From Aminipila luticellarii (GTDB taxonomy: Bacteria > Bacillota > Clostridia > Peptostreptococcales > Anaerovoracaceae), in contig NZ_CP035281.1 of assembly GCF_004103735.1 (NCBI RefSeq), positions 1,488,001 through 1,552,000 of the forward strand: 64,000 bases of DNA. The letters are read 5' to 3'. Below, piece by piece: positions 42,655 to 51,185 of the stretch (within the stretch, counting starts at the first letter, position 1; every line of letters starts with the position of its first letter). The position numbers and the translations under genes are program-made. Under the pieces are notes generated by a model. It did not search any database. It was not told the DNA's origin and was given only the letters and a program-made list of their open reading frames with translations.

Positions 42655-43587
42655 TTATTTTTGACATGTTGCAAGCAGCTGTTCCCACTGGTCATCCACA
42701 TACTGCTGTGCTTCTTCTATCATCCATTCATTGCCTTTGGCAAACATATGTTTAAATCGTCCCTGCTTCTTTAAAAATTCTTCCACCGGGATTTTTTTCT
42801 TTGGTTCATAGGTAAGCTTCCACGTGCCCTCTTCTATCTCATATAAGGGCCATACGCAGGTATCCACTGCCAGCCTGCAGATTTCTGCCAAATCTTCCAT
42901 ATTATATCGCCAGCCTCTCGGACATGGGGATAAAATGTTAAGAAAGCAAGGGCCTTCCGTATAAATAGCCTTGTGGGCTTTCTCGTGAAGATCCTTAAAG
43001 TTTCCAATAAAAGTAGTCTGGGCGGCATAGGGAATATGGTGAGCAGCAACGATTTCCGTAAGATTTTTTTTATTTTGAACTTTACCATAGGAACGTGTTC
43101 CTACCGGGGTAGTCGTCGCATCTGCAAATCTCGGAGTTGCAGATGAGCGCTGAATGCCGGTATTCATATAGGCTTCATTGTCATAACAGACATAGACCAT
43201 GTCGTGACCGCGTTCCATGGCACCTGACAAGGATTGCAGCCCTATGTCATAGGTTCCTCCATCCCCACCAAAGGTAATAAATTTAAAATTTTCGTTGATC
43301 TTGCCCCGTTTTTTTAATACGCGGTAAGCGGTTTCCACCCCTCCGCAGGTTGCTGCCGCATTTTCAAAGGCACTATGAATATAGCTGTCTTCATATGCGG
43401 TATAAGGATATAAATAGGTCGAGACCTCCAGACAACTGGTGGCATTTGTTACTACAGCTCTGTCTTCCGGTTCCAAGGCTCTCAGCACACCTCTGACGGC
43501 GACAGAAGCCCCGCAGCCCGCACATAATCTGTGGCCTCCCGCAAGCCTTTCAGGCTTTTCCATTTCCTTTTTAAAATTATAGGCCAT
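42655..43587 (-). CDS. porB: 2-oxoacid:ferredoxin oxidoreductase beta subunit (TPP-binding)
   Basis: A 310-residue subunit that binds thiamine diphosphate. The TPP/Mg motif is GGDGGTYDIG (108-116) with the distal Asn137 in YDNEAYMNTG. Cysteines 22 and 25 (CAGC), 52 and a later SPCP cysteine provide the proximal 4Fe-4S cluster expected in POR/VOR beta chains. With the alpha, gamma and delta genes upstream it forms the four-subunit enzyme that oxidatively decarboxylates, or reductively carboxylates, 2-oxoacids. Por is used as a generic label: the T-box upstream points to a branched-chain (isoleucine-related) substrate rather than pyruvate. Confidence 0.88.
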   Translation of the reverse strand: MAYNFKKEMEKPERLAGGHRLCAGCGASVAVRGVLRALEPEDRAVVTNATSCLEVSTYLYPYTAYEDSYIHSAFENAAATCGGVETAYRVLKKRGKINENFKFITFGGDGGTYDIGLQSLSGAMERGHDMVYVCYDNEAYMNTGIQRSSATPRFADATTTPVGTRSYGKVQNKKNLTEIVAAHHIPYAAQTTFIGNFKDLHEKAHKAIYTEGPCFLNILSPCPRGWRYNMEDLAEICRLAVDTCVWPLYEIEEGTWKLTYEPKKKIPVEEFLKKQGRFKHMFAKGNEWMIEEAQQYVDDQWEQLLATCQK

Positions 43588-44839
43588 TGCTCTGCCACCT
43601 CCAGTTATTGTTCTCCAGTTGATATGTTTTATACGTTACAGCCTTCTGGGTTTCATCTGCTTCTCTTTGCCCGATGTGTCTGTATACTTCGCCGGTTTCT
43701 CCGGATTCTGCTATCTGAGACAGCTCCGCATATATGGAATCGAAATCCTCTACTGTAATGTCTCTGCCTCCCAGCCCGTACACATAATTTATCATTTTAG
43801 GCCGTTCCGACAGATCGTAAAGGGCAGATCGGGTTTCCGCAAACAACGGGCCTCCTGCCGCTGAAAAGCTTTCCGCTTTATCCATTACGGCCACTGCCTT
43901 AACGTGAGCTAAGGCTTCCGCCAGTTCTTCCATGGGGAAAGGTCTGAAAACGCGGATTTTAATTAACCCTGCCTTTTTCCCCTGCTGTCTCAGCAGATCG
44001 ACTGCTGCCTTGCCGGTCCCTGCGCTGGAACCGATTATAACCACAGCTGTTTCCGCATCTTCCATCATAAATTCTTCAAAGAATCCATACTTTCGCCCCG
44101 TTAGCTTTTCAAAATCTTCGGCTACTTCCAAAATAACTTTCTTTGCCTGTTTCATAGCCTCTGCCTGCTGCTTCTTAAACTCCATATAATATGCGGAGAT
44201 TCCGTAAGGTCCTACAGCCAAAGGATTTTCTTTTTTCAGCAGATAATTTTCAGGTTCATATTCTCCTACAAACTCTTGGACCTTTTCATCCTCGATCAAT
44301 TCCATATTTTCTACCGCATGACTGGTAATAAAGCCATCCTGACAGACCATGACGGGCAGCCGCACGGACTTATTCTCGCCTATAGGCATGGCCTGAATAA
44401 AATTGTCGTACGCCTCTTGATTTGTTTCCGAATAAATCTGAATCCACCCCGAATCTCGTGCTCCCATGGAGTCGGAATGATCATTGTTAATGTTTATAGG
44501 ACCGGTCAAGGCTCTGTTTACAAGAGCCATAGTCACCGGAAGCCTGAAAGAAGACGCCACATATAAAAGCTCCCACATCAATGCCATACCACAGGAAGAG
44601 GTCGCTGTAATCGCTCTGGCGCCCGCAGCCTCTGCCGCAATACAGGTAGACATCGCACTGTGCTCCGACTCTACTGCTACGAACTCGGTATCTACCAGTC
44701 CATTTGCCACATAGGAGGAAAAATATTGAGGGATTTCTGTGGAAGGAGTAATCGGAAATGCTCCCATCACATCGGGATTGATCTGCCTCATGGCTGTTGC
44801 CACTGCTTCATTCCCGGATAATCTGTCTTTGATAGCCAT
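43577..44839 (-). CDS. porA: 2-oxoacid:ferredoxin oxidoreductase alpha subunit
   Basis: A 420-residue subunit with the pyrimidine-binding domain. It opens with the family block LSGNEAVATAMRQINPDVMGAFPITPSTEIPQ. The VESEHSAMSTCIAAEAAGARAITATSSCG segment forms the TPP-activating and substrate region, and a C-terminal domain II has VIIGSSAGTGKAAVDLLR. It overlaps the beta gene by 11 bases and the delta gene by one base (TAATG), so expression is coupled. Substrate specificity (pyruvate versus branched-chain 2-oxoacids) cannot be decided from motifs alone. Confidence 0.88.
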   Translation of the reverse strand: MAIKDRLSGNEAVATAMRQINPDVMGAFPITPSTEIPQYFSSYVANGLVDTEFVAVESEHSAMSTCIAAEAAGARAITATSSCGMALMWELLYVASSFRLPVTMALVNRALTGPININNDHSDSMGARDSGWIQIYSETNQEAYDNFIQAMPIGENKSVRLPVMVCQDGFITSHAVENMELIEDEKVQEFVGEYEPENYLLKKENPLAVGPYGISAYYMEFKKQQAEAMKQAKKVILEVAEDFEKLTGRKYGFFEEFMMEDAETAVVIIGSSAGTGKAAVDLLRQQGKKAGLIKIRVFRPFPMEELAEALAHVKAVAVMDKAESFSAAGGPLFAETRSALYDLSERPKMINYVYGLGGRDITVEDFDSIYAELSQIAESGETGEVYRHIGQREADETQKAVTYKTYQLENNNWRWQSNGL

Positions 44840-45141
44840 TACTTTTCCTCCCTTTTAAATTGAATTGCACCAAAGGGACATACCTTATAGCATATACCGC
44901 ATCCCTTGCAGTGCATAAAATCAAATTCACCTCTTTTACCATCCTGAACCGGTATAGAGCTGTCCGGACAAAATGGTACGCAAAGCAAACATTGTTTGCA
45001 CTTATCCTTTAAAAAGACCGGGGTCATCGTTCGCCAGTCTCCCGTATTGACCAGTTTAGAGGTAGCGGGTTCATAGATCTCCGCCCCCGGCGTCAGTTCC
45101 TGCCAAGGTGTATGTTCGTTTATTTCTGCTGCTTTCTTCAT
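44839..45141 (-). CDS. porD: 2-oxoacid:ferredoxin oxidoreductase delta (ferredoxin) subunit
   Basis: A 100-residue two-cluster ferredoxin subunit that carries electrons from the TPP site. The two 4Fe-4S motifs are CKQCLLCVPFCPDS and CKGCGICYKVCPFGA. An N-terminal extension of about 50 residues precedes the clusters, as in other POR delta chains. It overlaps both neighbours by one base. Confidence 0.9.
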   Translation of the reverse strand: MKKAAEINEHTPWQELTPGAEIYEPATSKLVNTGDWRTMTPVFLKDKCKQCLLCVPFCPDSSIPVQDGKRGEFDFMHCKGCGICYKVCPFGAIQFKREEK

Positions 45142-45722
45142 TATCCTACCTTGACCTCCTCCATAGACTTTTTGAGGGCCTCCATGTTTCCGGATATTAC
45201 CTGAGGCTTCGCGGCGAACTTATGCCTCAAGGAGCTTTCCATATCTCGTATAAACTGTTCCTGTTCCACCACCTTGCTGATTTTTACGGCGGCTGCCAGC
45301 ATAGGGGTATTCGGCATATTCCTTCCTATAGTTTCTTCCGAAATTCTTCTCGCATCTATAGAGCAGACTTTTCCTTTAAAGCCTCCCAGCATGCGCCGCA
45401 GTTCCGCCGGCTCTTTTTCACTGTTTACAATGATAGCCCCATCCTCTTTCAGCCCGCTTGTTACATCTACGCTTCCAAGCAGGGTTTCATCTACTACGAT
45501 TACATAATCGGGGGTATAAATGTTGGAGTGAACCGTGCATCGTTTGTCAGTAATTCGATTGTATGCGGTAATGGGTGCTCCCATTCTCTCCGGGCCGTAT
45601 TCCGGGAATCCCTGTACATGTTTTCCTGAACTGAAAGCAACATCTGCAAGTAATAAGCAAGCAGTCTTTGCACCCTGACCGCCGCGTCCGTGCCAACGAA
45701 TTTCTACAGTATTTTTTTCCAT
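45141..45722 (-). CDS. porG: 2-oxoacid:ferredoxin oxidoreductase gamma subunit
   Basis: A 193-residue gamma chain, first gene of the operon. The hallmark EIRWHGRGGQGAKTACLLLADVAF lies at the N-terminus, followed by GPERMGAPITAYNRI and a central YVIVVDETLL segment. The ATG is 14 bases behind GGAGG. About 70 bases upstream is the terminator of a T-box leader, so the whole operon is under tRNA-sensing attenuation. Confidence 0.9.
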   Translation of the reverse strand: MEKNTVEIRWHGRGGQGAKTACLLLADVAFSSGKHVQGFPEYGPERMGAPITAYNRITDKRCTVHSNIYTPDYVIVVDETLLGSVDVTSGLKEDGAIIVNSEKEPAELRRMLGGFKGKVCSIDARRISEETIGRNMPNTPMLAAAVKISKVVEQEQFIRDMESSLRHKFAAKPQVISGNMEALKKSMEEVKVG

Positions 45723-45793
45723 CTTCTCATACCTCCATCAATGTCTTCATTTTCTCATATGTACAAATAGAAAATCCTGTTTCCTATTTGAAT

Positions 45794-46085
45794 AAAAAAA
45801 AGACTTTTATCCTTGTAAAAGGACAAAAGCCTAAAGCATTTTGCTATACCACCTTATACAACATACTAACATACGCGTTCCCTGTCACGGGGGAAAACCG
45901 TCAAAGCTTACTTTTGATTCTATCCAATTTCAGCCTGCAACTCAGGAGTGATTTTCAGACTTTCTATTACTTGTATCAAGCTCTCACCATCCTTGACTCG
46001 CTCCGACTTTCATTTGAACTCTTACTCTCTCCGTCTTAGTCTTTAAACGTATTTAATTGACTGCTTTATCTTTATTAAGCATAGT
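45794..46085 (-). promoter_or_regulatory. T-box leader (uncharged tRNA sensor), specifier reads AUC (Ile)
   Basis: On the minus strand a full T-box element precedes the oxidoreductase operon. Stem I has a GGAG/CTCC base helix (46032-46029 with 45948-45945), an AGAGTA specifier-loop strand opposite GAAAATCA, and an apical GGATGGTGAGAGC loop. The specifier triplet is ATC at 45952-45950 followed by A, meaning isoleucine. The T-box sequence AAGGTGGTATAGC (45855-45843) offers TGGT to pair with an ACCA tRNA end. Its competing antiterminator shares CCTT with the terminator hairpin. The terminator (45832-45794) ends in eight Ts. Confidence 0.85.
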
Positions 46086-46088
46086 TGA

Positions 46089-46117
46089 ATTTTAGTATAA
46101 AAAATATAGATTGTCAA
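46089..46117 (-). promoter_or_regulatory. Sigma-70 promoter of the T-box/oxidoreductase operon
   Basis: TTGACA (46112-46117), a 17-base spacer and TAAAAT (46089-46094) on the minus strand give a near-perfect vegetative promoter. Constitutive initiation is what a T-box attenuator expects. Confidence 0.8.
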
Positions 46118-46178
46118 GATGTTTTTATATTTTTTCACAAATAATTTTAAAATTAGTTGTGAAAATAAACAATTAATA

Positions 46179-46213
46179 GGCTTATTTGAAATGTAAAAGA
46201 CTTCAAATAAGCC
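46179..46213. terminator. Hairpin between DUF3343 gene and the T-box promoter
   Basis: GGCTTATTTGAA (46179-46190) pairs with TTCAAATAAGCC (46202-46213), a perfect 12-bp stem. TTTTTCTT follows only on the plus strand, so as a minus-strand terminator it is weak, although it lies just after the DUF3343 gene. Confidence 0.6.
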
Positions 46214-46235
46214 TTTTTCTTAAATCTTTATAGAA

Positions 46236-46499
46236 CTAAAAAGAGATTTTTCTATATTGGGTACTGCCTGAAGAGCTATCTATCATAAATACACCTTTTA
46301 CAGTCAGTATTTCTCCGTCAAATATACTTAACACTCTGTTTATATCTTCTGTTTTTAAATAAATAGCATATCCACAGGATGTAACAATCTCTGAGGGTGC
46401 TCTTTTCACTGTGCATCTTACTCCTAATTCTGTTATCTTTTCTTGAGCGTATTTTGCTTTATAAAATGATGAGAAAGTAAGCAAATACTCCTTTTTCAT
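46236..46499 (-). CDS. DUF3343 protein (putative Se/S carrier-like)
   Basis: An 87-residue protein with the DUF3343 pattern: EYLLTFSSFYKAKYAQEKITE, then APSEIVTSCGYAIYLK, where the conserved SCG cysteine sits. Family members are proposed selenium/sulfur carriers found with selenium-metabolism genes in anaerobes; no such genes are next to it here. The ATG follows GGGAGGCATACAAT. Confidence 0.78.
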   Translation of the reverse strand: MKKEYLLTFSSFYKAKYAQEKITELGVRCTVKRAPSEIVTSCGYAIYLKTEDINRVLSIFDGEILTVKGVFMIDSSSGSTQYRKISF

Positions 46500-46580
46500 A
46501 TTGTATGCCTCCCATCTTATGAGACTTATGGTATATATCTATAATATGCGAAGCATCACTTTTCGGTTATTGAAAATGAA

Positions 46581-47639
46581 TTATTCCAGGACCTTAAAAG
46601 GATTTTCAGCAAAATCCTGAAAGGACATCTCCTTTATATAATTTATATCGCTGGTATTTTTGAAAAAACGGCTGTATCGATTCTGTTCTTTTTCAATCGC
46701 TCCTACTATCTTATTGGGAAAATAATTAATGACCGTAGCTTTGAACCGGCTGTCTTTATCTCTGTTCAATTCGGCTCTTTTGAGTAAATATTTAATATGC
46801 ATGTCTGCGCTGGGCAGGGAATATCCCGAAAATATAATGTGTTCTGCCTCCCTTAAGAGCTTCTCCGCATTATTCCATATATTGGCCAGATATACATTGC
46901 TCATATCTTTATAATATGTGGGCGGGACAATGATATATTGTGCGTCTGCATGGCAGTGGTCACATTTGACAGAACCCGGATTATCCACGATGGATAAGCT
47001 TCCCTGCGGCTCCAGTTTCGCGTCTATATGTTTGCAGACCGGACAGTACTTCCAATTTAAAGAGCCATGGATTTTTAGGAGTTTTACACCGCTTTTTATA
47101 TTATTCAAGTCACCGGAAGGATAAAATCCATAATCAACCTCAAACTTATTTCCCAATGCATTATCCAGAATAATATCATAGTTCGTGGAGATAAAGGAAA
47201 TGTTTCCCTTTTGAATATCTCCTTCCAGATTATGAATCAGCTTAGTATGGCTTTCACCCTGTATTCCGCTTTGAGAGGCTTCGATCTTATATTGAATTGC
47301 CTGAGCCATGGAAAAAATTAATGCAGTCCTGTATTTATAGAGGTTCCCCAATTCGCTTCGATATTTTTCATTGCGTTCAATGGCCAGATCCAAAATACCC
47401 AGGGCTTCTTCAAAGGTTGGAAATACAGCTTTTCTATAATCAAAATCTTCACTGAAATCAAAAAAATTTTTAAAATAGCGATCCACCAGTTCCTTGACCT
47501 TGCTGTGTTTTATATCGAAATTTTCGTTTAGTTTTTCATCCTCGCACGCTTTAAAATAGGATTTGAACAACTCCCGCTGTAAAGGTGCGCCATCTGCTTT
47601 TGAAGCCCCGGCGCCTAAAAATATTACTGTTTTTTTCAT
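46581..47639 (-). CDS. SIR2-like domain protein (possible NAD-consuming defence effector)
   Basis: A 352-residue protein with a SIR2-like Rossmann fold. The N-terminus is TVIFLGAGASKADGAP (NAD loop). Asn153 in FISTNYD and His191 in LLKIHGS match catalytic positions of SIR2 NADases and deacylases. A zinc-ribbon-like insert has CPVC (199-202) and CDHC (226-229). The ATG at 47639 follows GAGGAGAAACTGTT. No partner genes of Thoeris or Argonaute-SIR2 systems are adjacent, so it looks stand-alone. An IS110-family element sits just upstream. Defence is inferred from related proteins, not shown. Confidence 0.8.
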   Translation of the reverse strand: MKKTVIFLGAGASKADGAPLQRELFKSYFKACEDEKLNENFDIKHSKVKELVDRYFKNFFDFSEDFDYRKAVFPTFEEALGILDLAIERNEKYRSELGNLYKYRTALIFSMAQAIQYKIEASQSGIQGESHTKLIHNLEGDIQKGNISFISTNYDIILDNALGNKFEVDYGFYPSGDLNNIKSGVKLLKIHGSLNWKYCPVCKHIDAKLEPQGSLSIVDNPGSVKCDHCHADAQYIIVPPTYYKDMSNVYLANIWNNAEKLLREAEHIIFSGYSLPSADMHIKYLLKRAELNRDKDSRFKATVINYFPNKIVGAIEKEQNRYSRFFKNTSDINYIKEMSFQDFAENPFKVLE

Positions 47640-47739
47640 AACAGTTTCTCCTCGTATAATACTTTTTAGATACATAAATGTACCTTGATAACTTAATTAA
47701 TATTTGTTCAATAGGCTTAGTTAAGCCCATGATATAATT

Positions 47740-48000
47740 GTCTTAGTGTCAATCAGGTAATAGTTCTTTTTTCTCCTGTTGAACCAGTAATGGTTGCTTC
47801 ATAGTAAGTCTGTTCCCCTGACATGGAAGTTAGCTTCAAACCGGCTGGCTGTTTGCTTAAGTTTATGGACGACCATCTAGCAGTGTGGTTTCGCATCTGT
47901 CCATCTTAAGCTGGATTCTTATATGCGAGGGTGTCGATGCTCCATGTTCATGGGTTTTACCAAGCCGATTGAATACTCAAATCTAACTACGAAAGAAGGT
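47740..48000 (+). ncRNA. Candidate bridge RNA region of the IS110 element
   Basis: The 5' non-coding region between the left end and the transposase start is where IS110-group elements encode the structured bridge RNA that pairs with target and donor DNA. The sequence is rich in short pairable stretches, for example AGTAAGTCTGTTCCCCTGAC and GCTTCAAACCGGCTGGCTG. I did not fold it; the call rests on position and element family. Confidence 0.5.
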
Positions 48001-48006
48001 GATTTT

Positions 48007-49233
48007 ATGAACCCACTTTACGTCGGAATTGATGTAAGTAGCAAATCCAATGTCGTTTATCTTATGCTTCCTAATGGTAACAAGCACAGTAACTTCGCAG
48101 TTGCTAACTCACATGATGGTTCTATTCAGTTGGTAAAAAGAATCTGTTCTGCTTTAAATTCCAGGTCCCTTGACACCGTACTCATAGGTCTCGAATCTAC
48201 ATCTGTCTATGGTGACAATCTCGTGTATTTTCTAAGGGAAGATGCATCTTTAGCATCCTTTCACAGAAAGATTCATGTCCTCAATCCAAAGCAGGTTAAA
48301 AAGTTCAAAGATGCTTATAATGACCTGCCAAAAAATGATTATGTGGACTCTTTTGTCATTGCTGACTGCCTGCGTTTTGGAAGAATCAACAAAGAGGTAT
48401 ATGTCGGAGACTATCACTACAAAGCTCTCCAAAACCTCACACGAGCACGTTATTTCGCCGTTTGCAATCTTACCAAGGAAAAGCAACGCTTTATGAATGT
48501 GCTGTTCAAGAAGTATTCATCCATGACACAGGAGAAGGTATTTTCCGATACCTTCAGCACTACAGCTCTTGCTGTCTACGATGAATTTGAATCCGCAGAA
48601 GCACTGGCATATATGGACTTACAAGAGCTAACCGCTTTTATCATGGAGAAAGGAAAGAACCGCTTTCCTGATCCAGATACGGTAGCCAAAGCCATTCAGA
48701 AAGCTGCCCGGAGTTCTTACCGTTTACCTAAGACGGTAAATGACTCTGTGAATCAGGTGCTCTCTATATCCATAACCTCAATGAAGGCATTGGAAGCTCA
48801 AATCAAAGAGTTCGATAAAGCGATTTCAGCCCAAATGGAACTCTTGCCTAACGTATTGATATCCATTCCAGGCATTGGTCCTGTTTATTCTGCTGGTATT
48901 CTATCAGAGCTTGGAGATATCAATCGTTTTAATAATCAGGCGCAGCTTGCGAAATATGCAGGTCTTGCCTGGACTCAGCACCAGTCTGGTGATTTTGAAG
49001 CACAAAACACAAGACTCATCCGATCTGGCAACCGATTTTTAAAGTATTATCTGTGTGAAGCTGCATTCTCTCTTGTAAGATGCGACAAGGAGTACAAAGC
49101 TTTCTATCACCAAAAGTACAACGAGGTGAACAGATATCAACACAAACGTGCACTCGCATTAACTGCCCGTAAATTTGTGCGGTTAGTCTTTACGCTGCTT
49201 AAAGACAATCGCCTATATCGCTCAGCAGAATAG
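48007..49233 (+). CDS. IS110 family transposase (RuvC-like DEDD plus Transposase_20)
   Basis: A 408-residue recombinase. The N-terminal DEDD RuvC-like domain begins YVGIDVSSKSN (Asp9), with GLESTSVYG and DSFVIADCLRFGR giving further acidic residues. The C-terminal Transposase_20 domain reads LISIPGIGPVYSAGILSELGDINRF and YAGLAWTQHQSGDF. The ATG at 48007 follows GAAGGTGATTTT; the longer frame upstream lies in the non-coding RNA region. The frame is full-length, so the copy may be active. Confidence 0.92.
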   Translation: MNPLYVGIDVSSKSNVVYLMLPNGNKHSNFAVANSHDGSIQLVKRICSALNSRSLDTVLIGLESTSVYGDNLVYFLREDASLASFHRKIHVLNPKQVKKFKDAYNDLPKNDYVDSFVIADCLRFGRINKEVYVGDYHYKALQNLTRARYFAVCNLTKEKQRFMNVLFKKYSSMTQEKVFSDTFSTTALAVYDEFESAEALAYMDLQELTAFIMEKGKNRFPDPDTVAKAIQKAARSSYRLPKTVNDSVNQVLSISITSMKALEAQIKEFDKAISAQMELLPNVLISIPGIGPVYSAGILSELGDINRFNNQAQLAKYAGLAWTQHQSGDFEAQNTRLIRSGNRFLKYYLCEAAFSLVRCDKEYKAFYHQKYNEVNRYQHKRALALTARKFVRLVFTLLKDNRLYRSAE

Positions 49234-49391
49234 AGGAATCTCTCTGCTGATGAGCTACGCCCTGCTCATTTTTTAAAAGTGATCGACAGGGCTTAGGTGG
49301 TCGTTTTTTGTTTTTTGAGAAACTGGTCAAGAATATATGATTTTTATTTCATTTCTCACTTGACATCACACCACTGGACTCACTTTTAACA

Positions 49392-49417
49392 AAAAAGCAT
49401 CGTTTCAGATGCTTTTT
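49392..49417 (-). terminator. Terminator of the binding-protein gene
   Basis: AAAAAGCATC pairs with GATGCTTTTT around GTTTCA. On the minus strand it follows the stop at 49495 and ends in TTTTTTG. The IS110 element lies right beyond it. Confidence 0.75.
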
Positions 49418-49494
49418 CTGTACATTATATTATCTTTATCTTTCATTCCTATATTATACCTGGCTCAGACATCAAATCAGAGCAGAAATCACAA

Positions 49495-50322
49495 TTATTC
49501 ATCCATATTGAAGATCCAATTTAACCCGAATCGATCAAAATCCTCTTTTTCTTCTACTAAATATTTACTGGTTAATTTGTTAAAACCTCCGTTGATTCGA
49601 TACGTTTCAATAAACTCATTCACCTGTGCAAGCAGTGCTGTGTCTCCTTTCTGCACTGCAATCGCCCATTTTCCGACCTCCTGATTTCCGACGGATAATA
49701 GATCGGTTTGATCTGCATAATTTTTCCAGTCACTATATATCATCAGCTGATCTGAAATAAAGGCATCCGCCTTTCCCTGCAAGACCTGGGAAACGCAGGC
49801 ATTTTCATCGGCAAGAACTGTAATCTCCGCATCGCTTAAATTTTTTCCGGCATAAAGCTCTCCGGCAGAACCGGCAATGACTGCAACCTTTTTCTCTTTT
49901 TGATTCAAGCTTTCCGCAGAAGAAAACCCCTCATTCTTCTTTACTAAAACAGCAAGCTCAATCTGAGCATACGGCTCGGAAAAATCCACGAGCTGTTTTC
50001 CATCCTCTGTAACAAATAAAGATGACATGACCAGATCTGCTTTTTCCTGTTGAAGAGAAGGGATCAGCTGATCCTCGGATACCGGCTGTATTTTCACTTC
50101 TCTGCCCACATACTCACCGAATGCTTTTATAAAATCAACGCTAACTCCCGTAGGATTTTCCTTTTCATCCTTCATCTCAAAAGGAGGATGAGCAAGATCC
50201 ATGGACACCACCAAAGGTTTTGGGTTCGTCTTGACCTGTTCTTCATCGTTTTTTGAGCCGCACCCTGCTAAAACAGTTACCGTCAATAGTAACAGAACCG
50301 CAACGCTTAAAAATTTTTTCAT
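49495..50322 (-). CDS. Amino-acid ABC transporter substrate-binding lipoprotein (SBP_bac_3), orphan
   Basis: A 275-residue lipoprotein. The signal ends in a lipobox LAGC at Cys21. The mature part has family-3 solute-binding marks: MDLAHPPFEMKDEKENPTGVSVDFIKAFGEYVG and IPSLQQEKADLVMSSLFVTEDGKQLVDFSEPY. It would bind a polar amino acid outside the cell. No permease or ATPase gene is adjacent, so it must use a distant partner or act as a sensor. The ATG follows GGGAGGACAG. Confidence 0.9.
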   Translation of the reverse strand: MKKFLSVAVLLLLTVTVLAGCGSKNDEEQVKTNPKPLVVSMDLAHPPFEMKDEKENPTGVSVDFIKAFGEYVGREVKIQPVSEDQLIPSLQQEKADLVMSSLFVTEDGKQLVDFSEPYAQIELAVLVKKNEGFSSAESLNQKEKKVAVIAGSAGELYAGKNLSDAEITVLADENACVSQVLQGKADAFISDQLMIYSDWKNYADQTDLLSVGNQEVGKWAIAVQKGDTALLAQVNEFIETYRINGGFNKLTSKYLVEEKEDFDRFGLNWIFNMDE

Positions 50323-50391
50323 TTTTCTGTCCTCCCTCTCAGCTAACGTTCATTAAATACTGATTTTATTTATTATATTTTATTATATAAC

Positions 50392-50429
50392 AAAACGGTT
50401 CCAAGTACAATAATACCTGAAACCGTTTT
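50392..50429 (-). terminator. Terminator after sfsA
   Basis: AAAACGGTT (50392-50400) pairs with AACCGTTTT (50421-50429). On the minus strand GTTATATAAT follows after the stem's own U-rich arm. Confidence 0.68.
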
Positions 50430-50436
50430 AGACGAA

Positions 50437-51141
50437 TTATTTTTCCAAGTTTGTTTCACATCCGATGAGAACGGGTACCGGTTTCGTCATAGTTATGCTG
50501 CCCGGCGTCACCGAACATTCATAGGCCATAACCTTCACGCCCTCCTCATAAGCCTGACGGAGCGTCTCATCAAATGCTTTATGGGTTCTTGCATTGGCTT
50601 TAAATACCTTTACATCAGCCATTTGTACTACAAAGATCACATAAGCCTCGAATCCTTCTTTCAGACATTCTGCCAGCTCCCGAAGGTGCTTCACTCCTCT
50701 TTCGGTCGGAGCATCCGGAAACAGGACCACGCCGTTTTCCTCCAGAGTTACACCTTTTACCTCTATATAGATTTTTTGTTTTTCTGTCTCTACATAAAAA
50801 TCAAATCGTGAATTTTTATATCTGCTTTCAGGCTTTATCAGCACAATATCTTCAAACAGCAGGCCCCCTTCGAGCCATTCCTGTACCACCTTATTGGTGA
50901 CCTGACTATCCATATTGATCAAGCGGTCTCCTTTATAAACGGAGATCAGATCATACTTGGTCTTACGGGCCATATTATCCGATTCCTGCACAAACACACG
51001 GGCACCTTCTGTTAAAAATTCTCTGCACCGCCCGGTATTCTTTACATGACAAATTTCTCTTTTTCCGCCAATCTCAATATTAGCTATAAATCGATTCGGT
51101 CTTGAAATAAATGTTGCCGGTTTTATATTGTTATAAATCAT
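50437..51141 (-). CDS. sfsA: SfsA family protein (sugar fermentation stimulation protein homologue)
   Basis: A 234-residue DNA-binding/nuclease-like protein. The family pattern is clear: RPNRFIANIEIGGKREICHVKNTGRCREFL, RFDFYVETEKQKIYIEVKGVTL (PDDEXK-like core) and FPDAPTERGVKHLREL. The role is not settled; E. coli SfsA was linked to maltose gene expression. The ATG follows GGTGGATTCAG. Confidence 0.9.
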   Translation of the reverse strand: MIYNNIKPATFISRPNRFIANIEIGGKREICHVKNTGRCREFLTEGARVFVQESDNMARKTKYDLISVYKGDRLINMDSQVTNKVVQEWLEGGLLFEDIVLIKPESRYKNSRFDFYVETEKQKIYIEVKGVTLEENGVVLFPDAPTERGVKHLRELAECLKEGFEAYVIFVVQMADVKVFKANARTHKAFDETLRQAYEEGVKVMAYECSVTPGSITMTKPVPVLIGCETNLEK

Positions 51142-51185
51142 CTGAATCCACCGCTGTTTCTATCTGCTCTTTTATCTTTTATTTA

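Larger units (their letters stand above)
47728..49377 (+). mobile_element. IS110-family insertion sequence (complete, ends approximate)
   Basis: A single-ORF element with long non-coding flanks, about 280 bases on the left and 145 on the right. A TTGACA (49360-49365) near the right end and a TATAAT (47733-47738) near the left end would be 17 bases apart if ends at about 47728 and 49377 joined. That is the circle-junction promoter known for IS110 elements. No clear terminal inverted repeats are seen, as usual for the IS110 group. Ends are deduced from that spacing, not from a target comparison. Confidence 0.7.

Noticed and set aside
45668-46039. 123-codon plus-strand frame opposite the oxidoreductase leader
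   Set aside because: It is antisense to the T-box leader, whose conserved RNA motifs explain this sequence much better.
47923-48006. Upstream extension of the IS110 transposase
   Set aside because: The extra codons lie in the non-coding RNA region and precede a good ribosome site at the family-typical start MNPLYVGIDV.
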